DNA of 64,000 nucleotides from Acinetobacter pittii (GCF_034067285.1 NZ_CP139286.1:806001-870000); one strand, 5' to 3'; positions 8,862 to 20,650 are shown, counted from the stretch's first letter. Notes: generated by a model not told the origin, from the sequence alone. Program-made: numbers and translations.

Positions 8862-8947
8862 TGGTGCCCGGGGCCGGACTCGAACCGGCACGCTTTGTGG
8901 GCGGGGGATTTTAAATCCCCTGTGTCTACCTATTTCACCACCCGGGC
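8862..8947 (-). tRNA. tRNA-Leu(UAA), copy 2
   Basis: An 86-base leucine tRNA with encoded CCA and anticodon TAA, identical to the copy at 6716-6801. It lies 11 bases downstream of tRNA-Cys on the same strand, so the two are probably processed from one transcript ending at 8807. Confidence 0.95.
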
Positions 8948-8958
8948 TTTACCAAATT

Positions 8959-9032
8959 TGGAGGCGGAGGTCGGAATCGAACCGGCGTCCACGGAGTTGC
9001 AGTCCGCTGCATGACCACTCTGCCACCCCGCC
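8959..9032 (-). tRNA. tRNA-Cys(GCA)
   Basis: A 74-base tRNA with acceptor stem GGCGGGG paired to its 3' strand, the anticodon stem GCGGA/TCCGT around loop CTGCAAC (anticodon GCA), T-arm GGTTCGATTCC and encoded CCA. It is first in a tRNA-Cys/tRNA-Leu unit. Confidence 0.95.
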
Positions 9033-9184
9033 TACATTTGGTGATGCACATATTAGCAACCTTTAGAAAAAAAACAATACTGTTTTGAGATAAGATGAAC
9101 ATAAAAGCAACATCTAGAATAAATTTGCCCAAATAATCATGTATTATTGGCACATTAAATTCATGTCTACCTTGGAGATGTGCT

Positions 9185-10033
9185 GTGGCATTGGTTTTAG
9201 ACGGTCGTGCATTAGCAAAGCAAATTGAAGAAAATTTGTCAGTACGTGTAGAAGCTTTAAAAGCTAAAACAGGTCGTACCCCAATTTTGGCGACTATTTT
9301 GGTTGGGGATGATGGCGCATCTGCAACTTATGTACGCATGAAAGGAAATGCTTGCCGTCGAGTTGGCATGGATTCTTTAAAAATTGAACTACCACAAGAA
9401 ACGACAACAGAACAATTATTAGCAGAAATTGAAAAACTTAATGCTAATCCAGATGTACACGGTATTCTTTTACAACATCCAGTTCCTGCACAAATTGATG
9501 AGCGTGCATGTTTTGATGCAATCTCATTAGCTAAAGATGTTGATGGTGTAACTTGTCTTGGTTTTGGCCGTATGGCTATGGGCGAAGCTGCATATGGTTC
9601 GGCGACTCCTGCCGGCATCATGACCATTTTAAAAGAAAATAATATCGAAATTGCTGGTAAACATGCAGTTGTGGTTGGGCGTTCTGCAATTTTAGGTAAA
9701 CCAATGGCAATGATGTTATTGCAAGCCAATGCAACAGTAACGATTTGCCATTCACGTACACAAAATTTACCTGAGCTGGTAAAACAAGCTGACATTATTG
9801 TAGGTGCAGTTGGTAAAGCTGAATTGATCCAAAAAGATTGGATTAAACAAGGTGCAGTGGTTGTCGATGCTGGTTTCCATCCGCGTGATGGTGGTGGTGT
9901 TGGTGATATCCAACTACAAGGTATTGAAGAAATTGCTTCTGCTTACACACCAGTACCAGGTGGTGTTGGTCCAATGACTATTACAACTTTGATTCGTCAA
10001 ACTGTAGAAGCTGCTGAAAAAGCTTTAGGTTAA
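9185..10033 (+). CDS. folD: Bifunctional methylenetetrahydrofolate dehydrogenase/cyclohydrolase FolD
   Basis: FolD interconverts 5,10-methylene-THF, 5,10-methenyl-THF and 10-formyl-THF in one-carbon metabolism, using NADP. The 282-residue length is standard. Catalytic features include YVRMKGNAC (the YxxxK motif), [13 protein letters not shown], the Rossmann segment [15 protein letters not shown] and the C-terminal signature [15 protein letters not shown]. The start is GTG at 9185 ([17 protein letters not shown]) with GGAG about 8 bases upstream. It is a single gene transcribed away from the tRNA-Cys/Leu unit. Confidence 0.96.
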   Translation: MALVLDGRALAKQIEENLSVRVEALKAKTGRTPILATILVGDDGASATYVRMKGNACRRVGMDSLKIELPQETTTEQLLAEIEKLNANPDVHGILLQHPVPAQIDERACFDAISLAKDVDGVTCLGFGRMAMGEAAYGSATPAGIMTILKENNIEIAGKHAVVVGRSAILGKPMAMMLLQANATVTICHSRTQNLPELVKQADIIVGAVGKAELIQKDWIKQGAVVVDAGFHPRDGGGVGDIQLQGIEEIASAYTPVPGGVGPMTITTLIRQTVEAAEKALG

Positions 10034-10071
10034 TTTAATTAACGCTAGGCTGTTATTTGATATGCGTAACC

Positions 10072-10204
10072 GTCATCCGCAATTGTTTGAGGCAGAAATA
10101 CGTTAAAAATTTAATGTTTCTGCGATGCTTTCGATTCTAGAGAGTATCTGCCGAGTTTTGCGGATGACAATGGTTTTGCCTACTTTTCCCGAAAGAAAAG
10201 TAGG
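10072..10204. repeat. Intergenic palindromic repeat element
   Basis: An 11-bp terminal inverted repeat (GTCATCCGCAA at 10072-10082 and its complement at 10158-10168) bounds a 97-bp stretch. Ten bases further on a second perfect 10-bp palindrome (CCTACTTTTC at 10179-10188, complement at 10195-10204) forms a hairpin with loop CCGAAA. I recall CCTACTTTTC/GAAAAGTAGG plus GTCATCCGC stretches as recurrent between Acinetobacter genes, so this is probably a dispersed non-coding repeat, not a transposase-bearing element. Confidence 0.65.
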
Positions 10205-10289
10205 TCCAACCGAAGGTTAAGGTAAAAATTCAAATCATAATGGAATGACTCTGTTATGCTTGTTATAAAAATGAATTAAAAGAAATCTG

Positions 10290-10958
10290 ATGAGCTGCAC
10301 CTTTCAATTGACCAAAGCCCCTGAACATTTACTTCAAGCACTCAATGAGGTTATTCCCAATTGTGAATTGATGGTACAACAGTTACCAGAAACACCTATT
10401 TCTTTATGGTTGATTCCACCTGTTTTTCCAACTGATCGCTTAGATGACGAAGTTATTCGCCGCATTTGGAATGATACGCCGTATTGGATCTTCTGTTGGG
10501 CTTCAGGTTTGGCGATGGCTCAGTGGTTACTTGCAGAGCCACATCATGTTAAAGATAAAGTCGTTTTGGATTTTGGAGCGGGTTCCGGTGTAGTCGCAAT
10601 TGCTGCAAAAATGGCAGGAGCAAAACGAGTAATATGCTGTGATATTGATCAAGTTAGTTTAAATGCTTGCCGCGAAAACGCTTTGTTGAATGATGTTGAG
10701 CTAGAATATTTAGAGGATTTATATAAGGCTGAGCAAGTCGATGTTTTATTGGCAGCTGATGTTTTATATGACCAATGTAATCGGTTCTTCTTAGATGAAT
10801 TTTTAAAGTTTGCGTCAGAAGTCTGGGTGGCTGATAGCCGTGTTAAAAACTTTAGTCACCCGAAATATCAAAAGATTGATGAAAGAAGTGCTTCTACATG
10901 GCCTGATCTGGATGAAGCTAAAGAATTTAGAAATGTGAGTTTTTATAAGACGCTGTAA
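10290..10958 (+). CDS. Class I SAM-dependent methyltransferase (protein-lysine methyltransferase-like)
   Basis: A 222-residue Rossmann-fold methyltransferase. Motif I is KVVLDFGAGSGVVAIAAKMAG, followed by the acidic ribose-binding position in VICCDIDQVSLNA and a post-motif DVLLAADVLYDQ, which resembles the nicotinamide N-methylase/ETFB-lysine methyltransferase (METTL20-like) and PrmA-related group. The tryptophan-rich segment YWIFCWASGLAMAQWLL before motif I also fits that group. There are no membrane segments. The substrate is not predictable. The stop codon lies inside the terminator hairpin shared with the convergent lipoprotein gene. Confidence 0.8.
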   Translation: MSCTFQLTKAPEHLLQALNEVIPNCELMVQQLPETPISLWLIPPVFPTDRLDDEVIRRIWNDTPYWIFCWASGLAMAQWLLAEPHHVKDKVVLDFGAGSGVVAIAAKMAGAKRVICCDIDQVSLNACRENALLNDVELEYLEDLYKAEQVDVLLAADVLYDQCNRFFLDEFLKFASEVWVADSRVKNFSHPKYQKIDERSASTWPDLDEAKEFRNVSFYKTL

Positions 10959-10980
10959 AAAGAACAGCGTCTTTTTTTAT
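10947..10980. terminator. Intrinsic terminator overlapping the methyltransferase stop
   Basis: AAGACGCTGT pairs perfectly with ACAGCGTCTT across a 7-base loop and is followed by T7 on the plus strand. The coding sequence ends within the stem. Confidence 0.85.
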
Positions 10981-10981
10981 T

Positions 10982-11404
10982 TTATGAACAAGTATAACGA
11001 ACAACTTTTAGTGTGCTTGGACGTGCTTCAAGCGCTTGGCGAGTTGCATAGTCTTCACCATTATTTAAACTAGGTGTATTCGATAAACCAAAAGAAGCAC
11101 GAGTTTCACCGAGTTGAATTCCATAATGCTCATCTTTTGCTGGATTAGGAATTTCGTTAATACTCAAAACTGATAATTTATAAACTTTCTGAGCGCCTAG
11201 CACATTTTGACAAGCGCGTTGTAATTTACGTTCATCGATTTGCTGGTTATTACGACCAGCTAAAGTGTAAGCTAAAGTCGCTGAAGTTTCTGTTTTGTTT
11301 TCAATCTGGTATCCAGTTGAACCATTATATTGTCGAGGGGTGGTCTGACAAGCAGTTAAAACAAACATACTACTTAATGCCAAGCATAAAATACTTCTAT
11401 TCAT
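10982..11404 (-). CDS. Hypothetical lipoprotein
   Basis: A 140-residue protein with a lipoprotein signal peptide: a short basic start, a hydrophobic core and lipobox LTAC with the modified Cys at residue 19. The mature part is polar and ends in RYTCS. No named domain is recognised. Two further cysteines (about residue 64 and 139) could form a disulfide in the periplasm. It is a single gene convergent with the methyltransferase gene. Function unknown; it is an Acinetobacter-type small lipoprotein in appearance. Confidence 0.8.
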   Translation of the reverse strand: MNRSILCLALSSMFVLTACQTTPRQYNGSTGYQIENKTETSATLAYTLAGRNNQQIDERKLQRACQNVLGAQKVYKLSVLSINEIPNPAKDEHYGIQLGETRASFGLSNTPSLNNGEDYATRQALEARPSTLKVVRYTCS

Positions 11405-11520
11405 CAGTATCGTCCTTATTTTCTTATAGCTAGTATCTCATAAAATACAGAGGTTGTTGGGGCTTAATCGCATGTTTGAGCTAACATCGGCGAACGATAT
11501 TAGCTCTTATGAGAAAATTG

Positions 11521-12840
11521 TTAATGTTCTTTAATTTTCGAATGATGCTTGGTGTCTTTCATGAAAATATAAATAATGAGAGAAATGAAGATCATGATAC
11601 TGACATAAATAAAGTACCAAGATTCATGTCCAGCTTCTTTAAAACTTAAAGCAAAGAACTCTGCTGTACCGCCGAATAATGTATTAGCAATTGCATAAGG
11701 TAAAGCTACCCCTAAAGCTCGGATATGAGCAGGGAAGAGTTCAGCTTTAACTACGGCATTAATTGATGTATAGCCAGTTACCATGACCAAACCTGCTAAA
11801 CATAACCAGAAAGCAGTCCAATAGTTGTCTGTCGTTGCAAGGGTATTAAATAGAATATAAGTAAATAGAACCCCAGTTACACCAAAAGCGATCATGAGTG
11901 GCTTACGACCAATACGATCAGATAAAGCTCCCGCTACCGGCTGTAGACACATAAAAATAAATAGCGCTAAGGTTGTAATTTGGGTAGCTTCAGGTTTAGT
12001 AAATCCAGAAGTATTCACTAAATATTTTTGCAGATAAGTTGTGTAAGTATAGAAAGCTAATGTCCCACCAGCTGTTAAAAACAATACTGTGAACGCTTCT
12101 TTCGGATAATGTTTAAATAAAGCAAACATGCCTGATTTGGGCTGGTCTGTTTCAGTTTGAGCATTTTTAAAAGATTGGGTTTCTAATAGGCCGCGTCGAA
12201 TACGGAAAACTACAATAGCAAGTAAAGCCCCGATAAAGAATGGAATACGCCATCCCCAATCATGAAGTTGTTCTTCGGTTAGTACCATTTGTAAGATTAA
12301 TAGAACACATAGAGCTGTGAGCTGACCGGCAATCAATGTTACATATTGGAAGCTAGAGAAAAAACCTCGACGGTTTCTTTCCGCCATTTCACTTAAATAG
12401 GTAGCACTAGCACCATATTCGCCGCCTACACTTAAGCCTTGGATTAAACGAGCGACTACTAAAAGAAGAGGGGCAAATACACCAATACTTTCATAACTTG
12501 GTGTCACTGCAATAAGCAGCGAACCTACACACATTAATGTGACGGATAGTGTAAGGCCTGCTTTACGCCCTTTACGGTCTGAATAGATTCCCATAATCCA
12601 TGCACCGATCGGGCGCATGAGAAATCCTACCGCAAAAATTGCGGCTGCTTGAAGGAGCTGAGCAGTTTGGCTACCTTTTGGGAAAAATGCATGAGCAAAA
12701 TAGAGCGTGAATGCGGCATATACATACCAGTCGTACCATTCGACAAGGTTACCCGCAGAACCACCCAAAATTGATTTTAGGCGTGTTTTTGTATCTAAAT
12801 GAGGTTGTGGAGTTGTTGCGGTAGAAGGTTGATCAACCAT
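11521..12840 (-). CDS. kgtP: MHS-family MFS transporter, alpha-ketoglutarate permease-like
   Basis: A 12-helix major facilitator of the metabolite:H+ symporter branch. It closely follows E. coli KgtP along its length: GGSAGNLVEWYDWYVYAAF, FFPKGSQTAQLLQAAAIFAVG, the loop GIYSDRKGRKAGL, RLIQGLSVGGEYGASATYLSE and HDWGWRIPFFIGALLA. It therefore probably imports 2-oxoglutarate or a related dicarboxylate with a proton. The start chosen is the second ATG (12840, MVDQPST), which has GGAG six bases upstream; the first in-frame ATG at 12852 adds four residues and overlaps that ribosome-binding site. It is divergent from glpK. Substrate specificity is inferred. Confidence 0.85.
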   Translation of the reverse strand: MVDQPSTATTPQPHLDTKTRLKSILGGSAGNLVEWYDWYVYAAFTLYFAHAFFPKGSQTAQLLQAAAIFAVGFLMRPIGAWIMGIYSDRKGRKAGLTLSVTLMCVGSLLIAVTPSYESIGVFAPLLLVVARLIQGLSVGGEYGASATYLSEMAERNRRGFFSSFQYVTLIAGQLTALCVLLILQMVLTEEQLHDWGWRIPFFIGALLAIVVFRIRRGLLETQSFKNAQTETDQPKSGMFALFKHYPKEAFTVLFLTAGGTLAFYTYTTYLQKYLVNTSGFTKPEATQITTLALFIFMCLQPVAGALSDRIGRKPLMIAFGVTGVLFTYILFNTLATTDNYWTAFWLCLAGLVMVTGYTSINAVVKAELFPAHIRALGVALPYAIANTLFGGTAEFFALSFKEAGHESWYFIYVSIMIFISLIIYIFMKDTKHHSKIKEH

Positions 12841-14732
<1,892 letters not shown>

Positions 14733-14886
14733 TCTATTCTTTAGCTGGTTGAATTCAATAGTGGGGTAATCAATTAACGATTAAATACTTGGTTATTTAA
14801 AATTGATTATTCTACTTTTTTGATTGTTGTTTCATCAATTTGATGGTTTAATTTTTATAAGATCAACAATAAAAAGAAAATGAGAA

Positions 14887-16404
14887 ATGACAGTACAGCC
14901 TAATGATTATTCAAAAATATATGATCTTGCCGTAATTGGTGGCGGTATTAATGGCGTCGGTATTGCTAATGATGCAGCAGGCCGTGGTCTGTCCGTATTT
15001 TTATGTGAAAAAGATGATTTAGCTAGCCACACCTCATCTGCTAGTAGCAAATTAATCCATGGTGGTCTGCGCTATTTAGAACATAAAGAATTTAGATTGG
15101 TTAGAGAAGCTCTAGCAGAGCGTGAAGTGCTATTGGCTAAAGCTCCACATATTATTAAACCTATGCGTTTTATTATGCCTCATCGACCACATTTACGCCC
15201 TGCATGGTTAATTCGTGCAGGACTGTTTTTTTATGATCACTTGGGAAAACGAGAAAAATTATTAGGTTCGAATCTTATTTACTTCAGAGAAGATAGCCCT
15301 TTAAAACCAGCTATCACGCGTGGTTTTGAATATTCTGACTGTACTGTAGATGATGCACGTCTTGTAGTGTTAAATGCACTACAGGCCAAAGAGCAGGGTG
15401 CTAAAGTCGTGACACGAACACGATGTGTTAAGGCTTATAAAGAACAAGAACTGTGGCATTTGGAATTACAAAGTGGGGCTGAGTTTTATCAGATCCGTGC
15501 AAGAGCTTTAGTGAATGCGGCAGGACCTTGGGTCGAGAAAGTTATTAGTGAAAATCTAAATTTAAGATCGCCTTATCAAATCCGATTGATCCAAGGAAGT
15601 CATATTGTTGTACCAAAACTATATGATTGTCATAAAGCCTTTATTATGCAAAATGAAGACCGACGCATCGTTTTTGCAATTCCATATTTGGAAAAATATA
15701 CGTTGATTGGTACGACAGATCAGGAATATACAGGTGATCCACAAAAGGTAGAGATTACCGATGTAGAAATAGATTACCTCTTAACAGTGACAAATTCACA
15801 TTTTAAAAAGCAGTTAACTCGAGCTGATATTGTAAGTCAGTACTCGGGTGTACGAGCGTTATGTGATGATGAGTCAGATAATCCATCTGCAATTACCCGT
15901 GACTATACTCTGGCGCTGCAGAGTGAACATAAAAAAGCACCTTTGTTATCTGTATTTGGCGGCAAGATCACGACTTATCGGAAATTGGCAGAGGCTGCTT
16001 TAGAAGATCTATCCCCGTTTTTTAATAATATGGCAGAGGAGTGGACTGCAAACGAGCCATTACCGGGAGCCGAAAATTGGACAACATTAGATGATTTAAC
16101 GCATCAGATTCAGTCACGTATAAGCGGAGTTTCTGAGTCACTTGCCAACCGTTGGGCGCATGCATATGGCACAAGAGTGTGGAATATGCTTCAAGAGCGA
16201 AATGCATTAGAGCAATTAGGCCAAAATTTTGGACATAATCTATTTGAATGTGAAGTTAAATATTTATGTGAATATGAATGGGCGAGTACTGCTGAGGATA
16301 TATTGTGGCGTAGAACTAAACTCGGTCTAGCATTTAATGAAAAACAAGTAAAAGTATTAGAAGCTTATTTATCTGAGCGTCGACAAAAAGATGATGCCGC
16401 ATAA
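14887..16404 (+). CDS. glpD: Aerobic glycerol-3-phosphate dehydrogenase
   Basis: GlpD is the FAD-dependent, membrane-associated enzyme that oxidises glycerol 3-phosphate to dihydroxyacetone phosphate and passes electrons to quinone. The 505-residue protein has the FAD-binding motif DLAVIGGGINGVGIANDAAG, the family signature SSASSKLIHGGLRYLEHKEF, the DAO core through GTTDQEYTGDP and VFGGKITTYRKLAE, and a C-terminal helical domain. The ATG at 14887 is preceded by AAAGAAAATGAGAA. It probably shares control with glpK upstream. Confidence 0.95.
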   Translation: MTVQPNDYSKIYDLAVIGGGINGVGIANDAAGRGLSVFLCEKDDLASHTSSASSKLIHGGLRYLEHKEFRLVREALAEREVLLAKAPHIIKPMRFIMPHRPHLRPAWLIRAGLFFYDHLGKREKLLGSNLIYFREDSPLKPAITRGFEYSDCTVDDARLVVLNALQAKEQGAKVVTRTRCVKAYKEQELWHLELQSGAEFYQIRARALVNAAGPWVEKVISENLNLRSPYQIRLIQGSHIVVPKLYDCHKAFIMQNEDRRIVFAIPYLEKYTLIGTTDQEYTGDPQKVEITDVEIDYLLTVTNSHFKKQLTRADIVSQYSGVRALCDDESDNPSAITRDYTLALQSEHKKAPLLSVFGGKITTYRKLAEAALEDLSPFFNNMAEEWTANEPLPGAENWTTLDDLTHQIQSRISGVSESLANRWAHAYGTRVWNMLQERNALEQLGQNFGHNLFECEVKYLCEYEWASTAEDILWRRTKLGLAFNEKQVKVLEAYLSERRQKDDAA

Positions 16405-16405
16405 T

Positions 16406-16435
16406 AAAAAAGGCCGCACATAGCGACCTTTTTTA
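16406..16435. terminator. Bidirectional terminator between glpD and pckG
   Basis: AAAAAAGG-CCGC pairs imperfectly with GCGA-CCTTTTTT around a short loop, with A- and T-tracts on both sides, between convergent genes. Confidence 0.75.
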
Positions 16436-16445
16436 TATTTGGCAA

Positions 16446-18278
16446 TTAGAAGCCAGTTTTTACAGCTTCAAGTAAAGCTGCTTGACGTTCTTTTAATGCT
16501 TTAGGTAAGCGATCACCTAATTTATTAAATAAATCAGTGTGGCTTTCAATTTCAGTAATCCACTGATCTTTATTTTGAGCTGTGATGAGGTCAAACTCTT
16601 CTTTAGAGAATTCAGTACCTTGCCAGTTCAAGTCGTCATATGTTGGAACAAGACCAATTGGTGTTTCAACAGCATTTGCACGACCTTCACAACGGTCAAT
16701 GATCCACTCAAGAACACGCATGTTTTGACCGAAACCAGGCCATACGAAGTTGCCTTCAGCATCACGACGGAACCAGTTTACGTTGAAGATTTTTGGTAAT
16801 TTATTACCGGCAGCTTCAGCTTTTGTACGTACTTCTTGACCAATGTTTAACCAGTGATCGAAGTAGTCAGCCATATTGTAGCCAGCAAATGGAAGCATCG
16901 CGAATGGGTCACGACGAACGATACCTTGTTGACCAACAGCAGCAGCAGTAGTTTCAGAACCCATAGTTGCAGCTTTATATACACCGTCAACCCAGTCGAA
17001 AGCTTCAGAAACTAAAGGAACCGTATCTGCACGGCGACCGCCAAAGATAAATGCAGAAATTGGAACACCTGCTGGATTTTCCCAGTCAGCATCGATAGAA
17101 GGACATTGACCAGCTGCAACAGTGAAGCGAGCATTTGGATGCGCTGCTTTTTCACCATTTACGTGAGGTTGACCTTTCCAGTTTGTTAAGTTTGTTGGAA
17201 CTTCTTTAGAAAGACCTTCCCACCATACTTGACCATCTTCAGTAACCGCTACGTTTGTATAGATAACATCTTTGTGAAGAGTTGCCATACAGTTAGGGTT
17301 AGTCTTGGTATTTGTACCAGGAGCTACACCGAAGAAACCAGCTTCAGGGTTAATCGCATATAAACGACCATCTTCACCTGGTTTGATCCATGCAATATCG
17401 TCACCTACAGTTTCGATTTTCCAACCTTCATAGCCTGCTGGCGGAATTAACATTGCAAAGTTCGTTTTACCACATGCAGACGGGAATGCAGCAGCGATGT
17501 AGTGTTTTTCACCTTGAGGGTTAGTTACACCAAGAATAAGCATGTGTTCAGCTAACCAACCTTGTTCGCGTCCCATGACAGAAGCGATACGAAGAGCTAA
17601 ACATTTTTTGCCCAGTAATGCGTTACCGCCGTAACCAGAACCGAAAGACCAGATTTCACGAGTTTCTGGATAATGAACGATGTATTTTTCAGGGTTACAT
17701 GGCCAAGCAACATCTTGTTGACCTTCAGCAAGTGGAGCACCTACTGTATGTACACAAGGAACAAACTCACCGTCTGTACCTAATACGTCATAAACTGCTT
17801 TACCCATACGAGCCATTTTACGCATGCTAACAGCAACGTAAGGAGAGTCAGTTAACTCAATACCGATATGAGCAATATGGCTACCTAAAGGACCCATAGA
17901 GAAAGGAACAACGTACATTGTACGGCCTTCCATTGAGCCTTCAAATAAACCATTTAATTTTTCACGCATAACAGCCGGGTTTTCCCAGTTGTTTGTCGCA
18001 CCAGCATCTTCTTTATTTTGAGAGCAGATGTAAGTACGGTCTTCAACACGTGCAACGTCAGATGGGTCAGAATTTGCAAGATAAGAACCAGGATGTTTTT
18101 CTTGGTTTAATTTCTGCATGGTGCCGTTAGCGATCATCAAGTCGATTAGACGTTGATACTCTTCTTCGCTTCCGTCACACCATTCGATTTTTGCTGGTTT
18201 GGTTAAGTTTGCAATTTCTTCAACCCATGCGATAAGCTTAGGATGACGAACGAATTCTGGTGCGTTCACTGTGGTCAT
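16446..18278 (-). CDS. pckG: Phosphoenolpyruvate carboxykinase (GTP)
   Basis: This enzyme converts oxaloacetate and GTP to phosphoenolpyruvate, the entry step of gluconeogenesis. The 610-residue length and motifs mark the GTP-dependent class: the substrate-binding region [12 protein letters not shown], the hyper-reactive-cysteine P-loop [37 protein letters not shown], and the guanine-binding [12 protein letters not shown]. The start ATG at 18278 gives [30 protein letters not shown] lies just upstream. It is a monocistronic gene, convergent with glpD, and uses the GTP class as other Acinetobacter do. Confidence 0.96.
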   Translation of the reverse strand: MTTVNAPEFVRHPKLIAWVEEIANLTKPAKIEWCDGSEEEYQRLIDLMIANGTMQKLNQEKHPGSYLANSDPSDVARVEDRTYICSQNKEDAGATNNWENPAVMREKLNGLFEGSMEGRTMYVVPFSMGPLGSHIAHIGIELTDSPYVAVSMRKMARMGKAVYDVLGTDGEFVPCVHTVGAPLAEGQQDVAWPCNPEKYIVHYPETREIWSFGSGYGGNALLGKKCLALRIASVMGREQGWLAEHMLILGVTNPQGEKHYIAAAFPSACGKTNFAMLIPPAGYEGWKIETVGDDIAWIKPGEDGRLYAINPEAGFFGVAPGTNTKTNPNCMATLHKDVIYTNVAVTEDGQVWWEGLSKEVPTNLTNWKGQPHVNGEKAAHPNARFTVAAGQCPSIDADWENPAGVPISAFIFGGRRADTVPLVSEAFDWVDGVYKAATMGSETTAAAVGQQGIVRRDPFAMLPFAGYNMADYFDHWLNIGQEVRTKAEAAGNKLPKIFNVNWFRRDAEGNFVWPGFGQNMRVLEWIIDRCEGRANAVETPIGLVPTYDDLNWQGTEFSKEEFDLITAQNKDQWITEIESHTDLFNKLGDRLPKALKERQAALLEAVKTGF

Positions 18279-18642
18279 GGTGAGGCCTATTCAAAATATG
18301 TACAACGTACAAGTCATTCATTGAGAGGTACAATGAAAGATCAAATAAAAAAGTGGCTGTATTAAAGCACAAAATCATAAAAAAAATAAGACTAAAGACT
18401 AAGAAATAGATATTTTGATTTTTAAATTTTTTATTATTTGAATCAATAACTTGTGTTTTTTTACAATATCTTATTGGTCATATTTTTATGTTGTATGTAT
18501 GTTATTTATCATATTTATTTCTTTAAAAATCAACATTTTGAATTAAATTTTTTTCTTGAGAATTATTATTGATTATATAGATGATGTTCATTCAAAATTT
18601 ACATAAAGGGACTTTTATTAGACGTTTTTATATACAATATTT
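18279..18642. other. A+T-rich intergenic region between pckG and lipid kinase gene
   Basis: 364 very A+T-rich bases between divergent genes. Presumably contains both promoters. No ORF, RNA or clear operator could be supported. Confidence 0.5.
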
Positions 18643-18645
18643 GTG

Positions 18646-19608
18646 ATGAATCCCTCTAAGATAATAAAAATGCGGACTTTAAAACCTCTCTCTATCATCT
18701 ATAACCAAAAATCGGGTTTTCATGCGTCAAAACATGAAGATATGTATGAGCAGTTAATGACTTTATTCACCGAATTTGGTTTCGAAATACAAGTTTTTGA
18801 ATTGGCAGAAGATGTTTCCTTTGATGATTTGATGAGTCAAGTGATCCATCGGCATAGTCAAAACACAAATTTAGGCGTTGTCGTTGCAGCGGGTGGGGAT
18901 GGAACCTTAAATGCAGTAGCGTCAAAGCTTAGACATACTCATATTCCTATGGGAATTTTACCTTTGGGAACCTTTAATTATGTCGCTAAAGTTTTAGATA
19001 TACCCTTAGATTTGTTAGAAGCTGCTGAAGTTATCGCTACAGGTACATCTCGTTCTGTACATATTGCGACTATTAATGATCATGTTTATTTGAATAATGC
19101 GAGCCTAGGGTTGTATCCATTATTTATAAAAAAACGTGAGCTTTATAATAAGTACTTAGGACGTTTACCTTTACATGCCTATACCTCAGCTCTGGATGTC
19201 TTATTAAGAGAAAATAAATCCATGAAACTATCTGTCACAGTTGATGGGAAGAAATATCCAGTTAAAACACCTTTAATTTTCTTTGGTAATAACCAATTGC
19301 AATTGTGTGATATGAAATTAAGGATTGCCGATTGTGCTGCACAAGGACGGGTCGCTGGAGTGGTCATTACAAAAAGTGATAGGCTTAGTTTATTAAACAT
19401 GTTGTGGCAGTGGATTCAAGGCAAAGTAGAAGAAGCACAAGATGTTTATAGTTTTTGTGCAGATCACGTTGTGGTTGAATGTGCAAAAAAATCGAAACTC
19501 ACAGTTGCTTTAGATGGTGAAATAATAGAGATGAAACCCCCTTTAAATTTCACTGTAGAAAAAAATGCTTTAAATATTATGGTGCCAAATGTTGTTACAT
19601 CTGTCTGA
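18646..19608 (+). CDS. Diacylglycerol kinase-family lipid kinase (YegS/DgkB-like)
   Basis: A soluble lipid kinase of the DAGK catalytic family, about 320 residues. The nucleotide-binding signatures are present: VVAAGGDGTLNAVASKL and MGILPLGTFNYVAKVLDIP, followed by the C-terminal beta-sandwich half ending VALDGEIIEMKPPLNFTV. This differs from the integral-membrane DgkA encoded at 32639-33013. The start is uncertain: a GTG at 18643, the adjacent ATG at 18646 and ATG at 18670 (RTLKPLSIIYNQKSG) are all possible, and none has a strong ribosome-binding site. The stop overlaps the start of the next gene by 20 bases, so the pair is translationally linked. The lipid substrate is unknown. Confidence 0.85.
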   Translation: MNPSKIIKMRTLKPLSIIYNQKSGFHASKHEDMYEQLMTLFTEFGFEIQVFELAEDVSFDDLMSQVIHRHSQNTNLGVVVAAGGDGTLNAVASKLRHTHIPMGILPLGTFNYVAKVLDIPLDLLEAAEVIATGTSRSVHIATINDHVYLNNASLGLYPLFIKKRELYNKYLGRLPLHAYTSALDVLLRENKSMKLSVTVDGKKYPVKTPLIFFGNNQLQLCDMKLRIADCAAQGRVAGVVITKSDRLSLLNMLWQWIQGKVEEAQDVYSFCADHVVVECAKKSKLTVALDGEIIEMKPPLNFTVEKNALNIMVPNVVTSV

Positions 19609-20347
19609 TCTGCATTTTGGAACAGAAATTGATGCCTGTTTAGATGCAATTCGGCTTTTTTGTACCGAACATAGACCTGAAGTTATTGTTGTGAGTGGAG
19701 ATATTACTCAGCGTGCTCGATATCAACAGTTTTATAATTGTCGTCAGTTTTTAGATAGTCTTAATATTCCTTACCTTGTTGTGCCTGGTAATCATGATAT
19801 TCCGTTGTACCATGTCTGGAATCGTTTTTTTTCACCATTTACTCGCTATCAATATTTTTTTGGTCAGCTTGAACCAACTTTAGAAACTGAGAATTTTTAT
19901 ATTGTCGGAGTGAATAGTATACGTCGCCGCTATCATACTCGTGGACATATTTCGATTGAACAAATTCAGATGACTTATGAGCGATTACAACGAGCACCAA
20001 AAAATAAAATCAAATTAGTTGTTTTTCATCAGCCTTTTTATACCCCGCCTGATGATGAGCATGGTATTAAAGATTGTCCTGTATTAGGAAAAATGGCTCT
20101 AGAAAAATGGAGTACGACTGGGCTATTTGGTATGTTGCATGGGCACTTACATAAAACTGCTGTATATGATTTAACGCAAATTTATCAATTAAAGATTGAT
20201 CATCCTATTTATGATATTCATGCAGGAACAGCAACTTCTAGCCGTTTACATTACCATGTTCCGAATAGTTTTAATGTCATTTCAAATGAAGGAAAAATTA
20301 ATCATTATTGGTTTAATGATGATTTAAAGGTTTTTCAATTAATTTAA
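19589..20347 (+). CDS. Calcineurin-like metallophosphoesterase
   Basis: A 252-residue phosphoesterase with all five blocks of the family: HLSDLHFG (D, H), VSGDIT, VPGNHDIP, VFHQPFY and HGHLHKT. It lacks a signal peptide and is cytoplasmic or peripheral. It starts at an ATG lying inside the end of the lipid kinase gene, overlapping by 20 bases in another frame. That close coupling suggests the kinase and phosphatase act on the same or linked substrates, for example a phospholipid or nucleotide, but this is inference. Size is similar to CpdA-type and lipid-directed phosphoesterases. Confidence 0.88.
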   Translation: MLLHLSDLHFGTEIDACLDAIRLFCTEHRPEVIVVSGDITQRARYQQFYNCRQFLDSLNIPYLVVPGNHDIPLYHVWNRFFSPFTRYQYFFGQLEPTLETENFYIVGVNSIRRRYHTRGHISIEQIQMTYERLQRAPKNKIKLVVFHQPFYTPPDDEHGIKDCPVLGKMALEKWSTTGLFGMLHGHLHKTAVYDLTQIYQLKIDHPIYDIHAGTATSSRLHYHVPNSFNVISNEGKINHYWFNDDLKVFQLI

Positions 20348-20650
20348 TTTATAAAAACACTATAAGACATTTAACTTAAGAGTAGATTGATAAAATTTTA
20401 TCCATTACAATGCCTAAGCTCAAATTCTATATATGGGGAATAGAAAAACATTTTAAATGTTTTATCATTTTAAAAATAATATTAATGGATGCATAAAAAT
20501 TTTTAACTATATAAAAAGCCGCAATTTTAAGTAGCTATAATAAGGGGTTAGTGTTTTATGATAGTTAATAATATTTGATTAAAATGAGTATCTATTTGAC
20601 TTAATATTTTAGAGAAACTTAATAATTATTTAAAAATTCATGGTGGAAAA
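20348..20650. other. Upstream region of the giant adhesin gene
   Basis: 303 A+T-rich bases. A perfect TATAAT at 20536-20541 is a possible -10 for the adhesin, without a good -35; GGTGGA lies before its ATG. Nothing else supported. Confidence 0.4.
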
